Assembly: GCA_041485125.1 (NCBI GenBank) | Contig: JBGPIT010000270.1 | Span: 1 to 7,098, forward strand | Direction: 5' to 3' | DNA length: 7,098 bases | From: JBGPIT01 sp041485125 | GTDB taxonomy: Bacteria; Desulfobacterota; Binatia; UTPRO1 | Shown here: positions 1 through 6,695 of the stretch, piece after piece | Layout: every line of letters begins with the position of its first letter | How positions within the stretch are numbered: the stretch's first letter is position 1 | Notes under the pieces: model-generated | Seen by the model: the letters and a program-made list of their open reading frames with translations, nothing else | The model's database searches: none | Told to the model about the DNA's origin: nothing | Translations under genes and position numbers: made by a program

Positions 1-105
1 GACGTCGAGCGCGCCGAGCGAGCGCCGCAAGGCGAAGCGCTCCTCGGCGGCGCCTGCGACCAGGGCGCCGACGCTCTTCACCCGCCACCGCGAATCGACC
101 TTCAT
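1..105 (-). CDS. N-terminus of a probable APC-family cationic amino-acid permease (partial, 3' end outside window)
   Basis: The minus strand is open for 35 codons from an ATG at 105-103 to the window edge. The peptide begins MKVDSRWRVKS, then GALVAGAAEERF, then ALRRSLGALDV. The pattern (K-S-x-x-A-L-x-A-x-A-E-E followed by L-R/K-R-S/T-L-G-A-L-D) is the usual cytoplasmic N-terminus of bacterial cationic amino-acid/polyamine transporters of the APC superfamily. In those proteins it runs directly into the first membrane helix with a G-I-G-A-I-I-G motif, which here would lie just beyond the window. Such permeases import amino acids across the inner membrane. The gene is divergent from the histidine kinase, with 101 bp between start codons. 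No strong Shine-Dalgarno precedes the ATG; a GAGA lies about 13 nt upstream. The call rests on a short motif read by eye, so it is moderate. Confidence 0.5.
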   Translation of the reverse strand, partial: MKVDSRWRVKSVGALVAGAAEERFALRRSLGALDV

Positions 106-113
106 CCGCGCGG

Positions 114-143
114 ATTCTCACACCCGTACGCTCCGCGTGTCGA
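114..143 (-). promoter_or_regulatory. Possible sigma-70-like promoter for the divergent permease gene
   Basis: Read on the minus strand, TCGACA (143-138; five of six match the -35 consensus) is followed after 18 nt by GAGAAT (119-114; four of six match the -10 consensus). Transcription would begin around 107-106, almost at the ATG at 105, giving a leaderless or nearly leaderless transcript and explaining the missing Shine-Dalgarno. The -35 box sits inside the inverted repeat at 134-148. In GC-rich DNA such matches also occur by chance, so confidence is low. Confidence 0.25.
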
Positions 144-148
144 ACGCG
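134..148. repeat. 15-bp inverted repeat, possible operator
   Basis: CGCGT, a 5-nt spacer, then ACGCG form a perfect 5+5 inverted repeat in the divergent intergenic region. It covers the putative -35 box of the minus-strand promoter, which is where a repressor site would be expected. No cognate regulator can be named. Confidence 0.25.
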
Positions 149-176
149 ACGCCTTGCGGCGGACACCGTCGTTCAG

Positions 177-196
177 CGGCACGGCGGGGCGTGCCG
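177..196. repeat. Hairpin-forming inverted repeat just upstream of the kinase start
   Basis: CGGCACG (177-183) and CGTGCCG (190-196) are perfect 7-bp arms around the 6-nt loop GCGGGG. The 3' arm ends 10 nt before the annotated kinase ATG at 207. In RNA it would be a stable GC hairpin occupying the ribosome-binding region; in DNA it could be an operator. The arms resemble half of a sigma-54 -24 box, but no -12 GC lies at the right distance. Confidence 0.4.
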
Positions 197-206
197 GCGG
201 GAACCT

Positions 207-1756
207 ATGTGGTATTCGCCGCCCCACGGCGGTATGCGCCCCACAGCCGTGACCGTTTCTCAGAAGCTCGCGATCGCGCTGATCGTCGGTATCAGCACCG
301 TGATGATCGCGGACGCGTACGTACGGGTCGCGCGCGAGATCGCGGTTTTCGAGGACGACCAGGCAAGCGACCAGCACGACCAGGCGCGGCTCGTCTCTGC
401 CGCCGTACGCCGCGTGTGGGCGAGCGACGGCGCGGCGGCGGCGCAGACGCTCGTCACCGAGGAGTCGCAGGCAACTGGCGCCGACTCGCAGCTCGTGTGG
501 GTCTGGCTGGACGACGACGGCGATCCCGCGCTGCGCGAGCGGCTGACCGCGACGAGCGTCGCCGCGCTCGAGCGCGGCGACGAGGTCACCTCCGTCGGAC
601 ACGACGGCGACGGGGAGGCCCGCCGCTACCTCTACGTGCCGCTCGCGCTGCCGGGCTCGCGTCCGGCGGCGCTCGAGCTCTCGGAGCCGCTCAGCCCGCC
701 ACGCTGGGTGCTCCGCAGCAGCGTTCTACAAAACCTGCTCGCGACGCTCCTGATCATCGCCATCTGCAGCGCCTTCGTGACCGGCCTCGGCTCGTGGCTC
801 GTCGGCCGCCCGATGCGACGGCTCTGCGACAAGGCGCGGCGCGTCGGCGAAGGCGACTTCTCGGGCCGGCTCGATTTCCCGCAGCGCGACGAGGTCGGCC
901 AGCTGGCGCGCGAGATCGACGCCATGTGCGATCGGCTCGCCGAGGCCAACCGGCGCGCGGCGCTCGAAACCGACGCGCGCCTCCTCGCGCTCGATCAGCT
1001 GCGTCACGCCGACCGCTTGAAGACGGTCGGCCAGCTCGCGTCGGGCGTCGCGCACGAGCTCGGCACACCGCTCAACGTCATCTCGGGGCGCGCCAAGATG
1101 ATCGGCAGCGGCGGCCTCGACACCCCCGATCTCGCCAAGAGCACCCGCATCATTATCGAGCAGAGCGACCGCATGGCGACGATCATCCGCCAGCTGCTCG
1201 ACTTCTCGCGCCGCCGCCAGCCGCGCGTCGGCGTCAGCGAGATCCAGCGCATCACCGGGCGCGCCCTCGAGATGATGGCACCGCTCGCGCAAGAGCGGCG
1301 CGTCGAGATCCGCTTCGAGGCGCACGCGCCCGACACCGTGGTCGAGGTCGACGAGCACCAGATTCTGCAAGCGATCACCAACCTGATCCTGAACGGCATT
1401 CAGGCGATGCCACGCGGCGGCGCGCTCACCGTGCGCACGTCGGCCGTGCACGCGATCCCGCCCAGCCTCAACGGCCGTCTGCACAGCGCACCGGAGGCGG
1501 AGTTCGCGTGCGTCAGCATCGAGGACGAAGGCGCGGGTGTCGCGGCGGACGCGCTGCCACACATCTTCGAGCCGTTCTTCACCACCAAGGGCGTCGGCGA
1601 GGGTACCGGGCTCGGGCTCTCGGTCGCCTACGGCATCGTCGAGGATCATGGCGGCTGGATCGACGTCCAGACCGAGCCCGGCAAAGGCGCGCGATTCACC
1701 GTGTTCTTACGGTCCGCGGCAGAGGCGTCGCACGAGACGCCGACGAGGAGAACCTG

Positions 1757-1757
<1 letters not shown>
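207..1757 (+). CDS. Membrane-bound sensor histidine kinase (AtoS/ZraS/NtrB-like)
   Basis: Sensor kinase of a two-component pair: it autophosphorylates on His and donates phosphate to the regulator encoded next. The 516 residues show a first membrane helix (about 21-39), an extracytoplasmic sensor region of about 130 residues (40-172) with no recognised signature, a second helix (about 174-199), and a HAMP linker (about 200-248, G-R-P start and a D-E-V-x-x-L end). The H-box V-A-H-E-L-G-T-P-L carries phospho-acceptor His283. The ATPase domain has an N-box with Asn396 (N-L-I-L-N-G-I-Q-A), G1 motif D-E-G-A-G (Asp440), F-box F-E-P-F-F-T-T-K, and G2 G-T-G-L-G-L (466-471). All catalytic motifs look intact. 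Start choice is uncertain: ATG 207, ATG 234 and GTG 249 are in frame, all before the first helix and none with a clear Shine-Dalgarno. The stop overlaps the next start (TGATG), implying translational coupling. The ligand is unknown. Confidence 0.93.
1745..1750 (+). promoter_or_regulatory. Ribosome-binding site of the NtrC-type regulator
   Basis: GAGGAG lies six nt before the ATG at 1757, inside the last codons of the kinase gene. It fixes the start of the regulator and supports translation coupled to the kinase through the overlapping TGATG. Confidence 0.75.
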
Positions 1758-3133
<1,376 letters not shown>

Positions 3134-3162
3134 GCGCCCGCGACACTGTTGCATTACGCGCC

Positions 3163-3192
3163 GGCGCGGCAGAATTCCGCGCCCACCTTCTT
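3163..3192 (+). terminator. Candidate rho-independent terminator of the kinase-regulator operon
   Basis: GGCGCGG (3163-3169) and CCGCGCC (3177-3183) form a perfect 7-bp GC stem around the loop CAGAATT. The pyrimidine- and T-rich tract ACCTTCTTTC follows. It starts 30 nt after the regulator stop. The T tract is interrupted, so termination may be partial. Confidence 0.5.
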
Positions 3193-3193
3193 T

Positions 3194-3239
3194 CCCCGGC
3201 CCACGCAGCGGAACGACTCGCGTGTGTCCCACACCGGGG
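3194..3239. repeat. Nested inverted repeat in the spacer before the receiver gene
   Basis: CCCCGG (3194-3199) pairs with CCGGGG (3234-3239), and inside it ACGC (3203-3206) pairs with GCGT (3220-3223), giving a possible long-range stem. It overlaps the tighter 13-bp inverted repeat at 3222-3234, so the two alternatives cannot both form as RNA. It may simply reflect high GC. Confidence 0.2.
3222..3234. promoter_or_regulatory. Candidate enhancer (UAS) site for the NtrC-type regulator
   Basis: GTGTG, spacer TCC, then CACAC form a perfect 5+5 inverted repeat. Its centre is about 92 bp upstream of the start predicted from the -24/-12 element at 3294-3309. NtrC-family dimers bind inverted repeats usually 80-150 bp upstream of sigma-54 promoters, so position and symmetry fit. 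Only one copy was found, and assignment to this regulator is inference. Confidence 0.3.
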
Positions 3240-3293
3240 CGTCACGCCGCGAAGTCGGCCGCGCGGCGGCTCCGTAAGTATTGAAGTTTTCGG

Positions 3294-3309
3294 CGGCATG
3301 CGTCCTGCA
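3294..3309 (+). promoter_or_regulatory. Sigma-54 (-24/-12) promoter-like element before the receiver-only gene
   Basis: The 16-mer CGGCATGCGTCCTGCA aligns without gaps to the sigma-54 consensus TGGCACG-N4-TTGCA: 9 of 12 informative positions match, including the near-invariant GG and GC at correct spacing. Predicted transcription start is about 3320, seven nt before the ATG at 3327. That makes a very short leader and would account for the lack of a Shine-Dalgarno. The gene for a sigma-54 activator lies directly upstream, which raises plausibility. Confidence 0.4.
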
Positions 3310-3326
3310 AGCATCTGCCGCTCGTC

Positions 3327-3800
3327 ATGACGTTGAACAGATCGACGACTCCGGACGGCCGGGCCGGATGGGTCGGCGCCGCATCGCCCGGAGATGCGTC
3401 GTCGGCCGGCGTCAAGCCGAGGCGCCGGCCGGCGCGTGTCGTCGTCGCGGAGGACGACGATGCGATGCGGGATCTGATCGCGTCGGTGCTCCGGCAGGAC
3501 GGCTACGACGTGATCGAGGCGCCCACCATCGATGGCCTCCGCGTCCTCACGGACGAGGCGGCCCGTGAGTCCATCGCGATCATCATCTCCGACCTCCGCA
3601 TGCCGGGCACGACCGGCCTCGAGCTGCTGGCCTCGTTGCGGTCCGCGCAGTGCTCGACACCTTTCATTCTCATCACCGCCTTCGGGAGCGAGGAGACCCA
3701 CGCGCGCGCCGGCGAGCTCGGTGCGCTCGCCGTCCTCGACAAGCCGTTCCCCATCGAGCGGCTACAGTCGCTGGTGCGGTCGACCGTGAACGGATGCTGA
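3327..3800 (+). CDS. Stand-alone receiver-domain response regulator (CheY/Spo0F-like)
   Basis: A 157-residue protein whose only recognisable domain is a receiver (about 36-155): acidic pocket E42-D43-D44, phospho-acceptor Asp89 in I-S-D-L-R-M-P-G, Thr117 in I-T-A-F-G and Lys139 in D-K-P-F. All phosphorylation residues are present, so it should accept phosphate from a kinase. There is no output domain; it could pass phosphate on, compete with the NtrC-type regulator for the upstream kinase, or act by protein contact. The first 35 residues are a Gly/Ala/Arg-rich extension with no motif. ATG 3327 is used because I found no later in-frame ATG or GTG before the domain, although no ribosome-binding site precedes it. 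It lies 193 bp after the NtrC-type gene, behind a terminator-like hairpin and its own sigma-54-like element, so it may be separately transcribed. Confidence 0.88.
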   Translation: MTLNRSTTPDGRAGWVGAASPGDASSAGVKPRRRPARVVVAEDDDAMRDLIASVLRQDGYDVIEAPTIDGLRVLTDEAARESIAIIISDLRMPGTTGLELLASLRSAQCSTPFILITAFGSEETHARAGELGALAVLDKPFPIERLQSLVRSTVNGC

Positions 3801-3902
3801 CCCCATGCCCCACGCCGACGCCGTCAGCCGTACCGGCGGCGCCACACCCCCGGCACCCCATCTCCCGCCACGCCCCTCGCGCTCTTTTGCCGCCGTCACC
3901 GA

Positions 3903-3931
3903 CTCGTGTGGATCCGGGCAGTCCGCACGGG
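3903..3931 (+). other. RNA hairpin downstream of the receiver gene
   Basis: As RNA, 3903-3913 pairs with 3921-3931 over 11 bp including three G-U wobbles, around the 7-nt loop CCGGGCA. Because the wobbles become A-C mismatches in the antisense transcript, the structure is specific to plus-strand RNA, that is, the 3' region of the receiver transcript. No U tract follows, so it is more like a 3'-end stabiliser or pause element than a classical terminator. Confidence 0.35.
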
Positions 3932-3938
3932 GACGCGC

Positions 3939-3982
3939 CGGTGCGTTGCCGAACCTAGGCACCGCACTGGCGCGTCTTCTTC
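3939..3982 (+). terminator. Weak terminator-like hairpin between convergent genes
   Basis: CGGTGC (3939-3944) and GCACCG (3959-3964) make a 6-bp stem with a 14-nt loop, followed about ten nt later by the pyrimidine-rich run TCTTCTTCACTCT. The loop is long and the T tract poor. It is the best termination candidate for the receiver transcript before it meets the convergent gene ending at 4026. The rest of 3801-4025 shows nothing else. Confidence 0.25.
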
Positions 3983-4025
3983 ACTCTCACCGACACTGCA
4001 GATCCTGACGGCGCCGCGCGCGTGA

Positions 4026-6602
4026 TCACTCGTGCTGGTGCGACTCCTCGGGCGCACGCTCGTGCCGGTGCGCCGACTCGGACGCGCTCGTCGACTTCCA
4101 GCCGTCGATGCGCAGGCCGAGCTCCGGCCGATAGCCGCTTTGATACTGGCGCACGACGCCACCGGCGTCGACGAGGACGAAGGTCGGCGTGCCGCTCACG
4201 CCGTACGCCTGGAACGTATTGCGGTAAGGATCGACGGCGACGACCGACGGGAACCAGCCCTCGTGGGTGCGCAGGAACTCGCGCACGATCTCCGGCTCCT
4301 CGTCGGTGATCGCGACGATGTCGACCGTGCGGGCGAGCCCGAAGGCGTGCAGCTCCGGCAGCGCCTCCTTGCAGATCGTGCACCAGGTCGCCCAGAAATA
4401 GAGCAGCTTGGGACGGTGCTTCGCCGCGACGGCGTGCTCGCGCGCCTCGTCGTCGCCGTCGTCGCGCTTGACGACCTCGAGATCGAGCGGCGGCGCCGCG
4501 CTGCCGACCTTCGGCGGCCCCGGCAGCTTCGGCAGCTCGAGCGGGAACGGCCCGGGGCGCAACGTCACCTGTACGGTCGCGCCGTCGCGCAGCAGCTCGA
4601 GCGGCGCGTCGACGCCGATCTCGCTGCGCATCGTCCACTCGCGGACTTGGTCGGGCTCGCGGAACGGCACGCCCGGCGGGCCGACGACGATGTCGCCGAC
4701 CACGATGCCCGCGGCCGCCGCAGGTGAATCCTTCTCGACGTTCAGGATCGAGACCGCGCCGACTTTCACGCCTTGCTTCTTCTGCTGGAGCTCCGAGACC
4801 GGCCGGAAGCGGATACCCATGTACGCCGGCATCAGGTCCTCGACCAGGCGCTGCTCCTCCGCGAGCGGGGGAAAGGCCTGCGGCAGGTCGAGCGCGGCGG
4901 GCTCGACCCGGGGCTCGTCGACCAGGCGAAGATCCTCGCACTGCGCCAGGCGCTCATACGCGGCGCGCGCCGGCTCGGCACCGTGCTGCGTGACGAAGAC
5001 GCGCCCCGCAATGCTGGTGAGGATCGCGCGCATGCGCAGCACCACCCCGAGCCGCACCTCGGCGCGATAGCTCGCGGCCGCGGCCTCGTCGGCTTTGCGC
5101 CGCAGCGCCAGCAGGCGCGCGTTCCGATCCGCATCCTCGGCGGTGAAGGGCACCAGGGCGCCGAGGAGCTCGGCGGTCGTCACGCGACGGGCGTCGGAAT
5201 CGAGGGCGTTCACCACGTCGGCCTTGACGCGCGCTTTCCAATCGGGATGCTTCTCGAGGAAGAGCCTCAGATTCTCGCGCTTCAAGGACTCGAGCGCGTC
5301 CTTCCAGCGATCGGCGTAGGTCGAGAGGCGTTGGCTGAACTCCGGCAACACCTTCGCCTGCTCGTCGAGCTCGGCGAGCGAGCGCGGGCTGAACGAGCCG
5401 AAGGTGTGACCGATGCGATCGAGGAGCCGGATCTCGGGCTCCCACGCGCCGCGATCGCGCCACGCCTCGGCGAGCAGCTCGTCGACCACCGGGCGCAGCT
5501 CACGCCCTTCGGTCGCCGCCTGGTGCTCGAGCAGGTGCGCGAGGAAGAAGTCGGAGCTCGCGTGCGGCACGTCGGGGCTGTCGTCGGTGACGAGAACGCG
5601 CTGCTCCGCCGACGGAAAGCTGCCGAGCGCGCCGAGCGCCTCGATGAAGTGATGCGAGTGGCCGATCCCGTCCTTGCCGCGGTTCTCCGGATAGCAACCG
5701 TACGCGCGCCGGTCGGCGGTCGACGCGAAGTAGCCGCAGACGTTGCCGTCGGGAAGGACGTCGCCGACCGGAACGTCGCCGACGACCGGCAAGATCGCGT
5801 GCGCGAACGCGCCGCCGTAGCACTGCGACATCAGCATCACCACCCGCACCTCGGGCCTGAGGCCGGCGAAGAGCGACCGCAGCTCGCCGACACTCAGCGA
5901 GTCGCCCCAGAGCGTGATGGTGTTGTTCGCGTGCTCGGCCTGGTTCAGGTCGCCGTGATCGGTGACGTAGAAGAGCAGCGTGTCGCCAGCGCCGAGGCGC
6001 GACCCCGCCTCCTCGAACCAGGCGCGGATCAGATCCTTGCGCGCCGCGCGCAGCGGCATGCCGTCGAGGGTCGAGTTCTCGTAGACGATTTGCGGCCGCA
6101 GCGTGCGGCCGAGGCCGTCCTCGGGCAAGAGCCAGAACCCCGCTTCCGGCGTCGGCTCACGCGTCGCGAGGTCCGCTTCGGGGTTGTCGCCGTCGCCGCT
6201 GAACACGGTGATCTCCGCCGCAGGCACGCCGCTCTGGCGCAGCACGGCGAGGATCTCGCGCACGTGCTGCAGGTGCGAGTGGTAGTTGACCTCGCGCTTG
6301 CTGCCGCCGTTCACCAAGACCGCGTGAAACCGCCCCGGCAGGGCGGGTTGGCCGTCTTGCCGGGCGGCCGCGAGCGCGGCGTCGGGGCGTGCGGCAACCG
6401 GTCCGCCGTTCCGCGCGGCGAGCGATGCAGCGCCGCCCGCCGCGACCTGAGCGCCGTTTCGTGACGCCGCCTCGCGCGCTCCGTTGCGTACCGGGCGCGG
6501 CGCGGCCGCCTGGTCACGCGCCAGCGAGAACGCCGCCGCCACGACGAGGACGATTGCGAACAGACGAGGAACGCTCACGCGAGCTCTGAACGGAGACGGC
6601 AC
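4026..6602 (-). CDS. Exported legumain-like (C13) protease domain fused to PDZ and TlpA-like thioredoxin domains
   Basis: An 858-residue protein, probably periplasmic. Residues 1-28: signal peptide (Arg6, Arg8, Arg13, hydrophobic core 14-27). 31-90: Ala-rich linker with three R-N-G repeats. About 91-345: peptidase C13 (legumain, clan CD) domain. A-V-L-V-N-G-G (94-100), N-Y-H-S-H (106-110) and the helix to I-T-V-F (131-134) match the legumain start; strand T-L-L-F-Y-V-T leads to D-H-G (His216), and V-V-M-L-M-S to Q-C-Y-G-G (Cys261), the 45-residue spacing expected for the dyad; Y-F-A-S-T-A and Y-G-C-Y-P-E (291-306) match the region after the legumain Cys. About 350-590: helical, unrecognised. 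About 592-685: PDZ, G-I-R-F (596-599) as ligand loop. About 697-835: TlpA/ResA-like thioredoxin, W-C-T-I-C (740-744) and cis-Pro806 in G-T-P-T-F. Tail 841-858 has four His. Start is GTG 6602; GTG at codon 9 is possible; neither has a Shine-Dalgarno. Substrate unknown; proteolytic activity inferred. Confidence 0.87.
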   Translation of the reverse strand: MPSPFRARVSVPRLFAIVLVVAAAFSLARDQAAAPRPVRNGAREAASRNGAQVAAGGAASLAARNGGPVAARPDAALAAARQDGQPALPGRFHAVLVNGGSKREVNYHSHLQHVREILAVLRQSGVPAAEITVFSGDGDNPEADLATREPTPEAGFWLLPEDGLGRTLRPQIVYENSTLDGMPLRAARKDLIRAWFEEAGSRLGAGDTLLFYVTDHGDLNQAEHANNTITLWGDSLSVGELRSLFAGLRPEVRVVMLMSQCYGGAFAHAILPVVGDVPVGDVLPDGNVCGYFASTADRRAYGCYPENRGKDGIGHSHHFIEALGALGSFPSAEQRVLVTDDSPDVPHASSDFFLAHLLEHQAATEGRELRPVVDELLAEAWRDRGAWEPEIRLLDRIGHTFGSFSPRSLAELDEQAKVLPEFSQRLSTYADRWKDALESLKRENLRLFLEKHPDWKARVKADVVNALDSDARRVTTAELLGALVPFTAEDADRNARLLALRRKADEAAAASYRAEVRLGVVLRMRAILTSIAGRVFVTQHGAEPARAAYERLAQCEDLRLVDEPRVEPAALDLPQAFPPLAEEQRLVEDLMPAYMGIRFRPVSELQQKKQGVKVGAVSILNVEKDSPAAAAGIVVGDIVVGPPGVPFREPDQVREWTMRSEIGVDAPLELLRDGATVQVTLRPGPFPLELPKLPGPPKVGSAAPPLDLEVVKRDDGDDEAREHAVAAKHRPKLLYFWATWCTICKEALPELHAFGLARTVDIVAITDEEPEIVREFLRTHEGWFPSVVAVDPYRNTFQAYGVSGTPTFVLVDAGGVVRQYQSGYRPELGLRIDGWKSTSASESAHRHERAPEESHQHE
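6333..6512 (-). repeat. Ala-rich linker with R-N-G repeats in the C13-PDZ-thioredoxin protein
   Basis: Residues 31-90 form a low-complexity segment between signal peptide and protease domain. Arg-Asn-Gly occurs at 39-41, 48-50 and 64-66, with a degenerate R-Q-D-G at 81-84, each followed by Ala-rich spacers. It lies where a propeptide would lie in a secreted C13 protease. The codons for the units differ, so this is repetition at protein rather than exact DNA level. Confidence 0.6.
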
Positions 6603-6629
6603 CGGACTGAACTTAGCAGAGGACTCCGG
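6602..6629 (-). other. Short inverted repeat overlapping the start of the C13-PDZ-thioredoxin gene
   Basis: On the minus-strand transcript CCGGA (6629-6625) can pair with TCCGG (6606-6602), placing the first base of the GTG start in the stem base. With an 18-nt loop it would be weak. The 93-bp gap 6603-6695 shows no convincing -35/-10 pair, so the gene may be co-transcribed with the DUF1772 gene upstream. Confidence 0.15.
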
Positions 6630-6695
6630 GCGCAGAAATTGCGGTCGACACGATAGTGCCGCGACGAGTCGAGCCGGTCGCCGCGCGCGCCGCGA

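Noticed and set aside
177..192. GGCACG at 178-183 as a sigma-54 -24 box for the kinase operon
   Set aside because: The GC expected at -12 is displaced by one base and the rest of the -12 box does not match; the sequence is better explained as an arm of the inverted repeat.
3138..3153. TTGCA at 3149-3153 as a sigma-54 -12 box
   Set aside because: The sequence at the required -24 position (CCGCGAC) lacks the essential GG pair.
3966..3983. CTGGCGCG at 3967-3974 as a sigma-54 promoter in the convergent gap
   Set aside because: The -12 box lacks GC at the right spacing and there is no downstream plus-strand gene to drive.
3805..4008. 67-codon plus-strand frame after the receiver gene
   Set aside because: Pro/Arg/Ser/Ala-rich, no ribosome-binding site, no motif, and it overlaps the RNA hairpins; most likely non-coding.
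4022..4029. Palindrome GTGATCAC overlapping the stop codon of the C13-PDZ-thioredoxin gene
   Set aside because: Eight-base palindrome with no spacer or T tract; too short to be a terminator or a convincing binding site.
4773..6464. 563-codon open frame on the plus strand opposite the C13-PDZ-thioredoxin gene
   Set aside because: Antisense shadow of a gene with clear domains; no recognisable motif and no ribosome-binding site.
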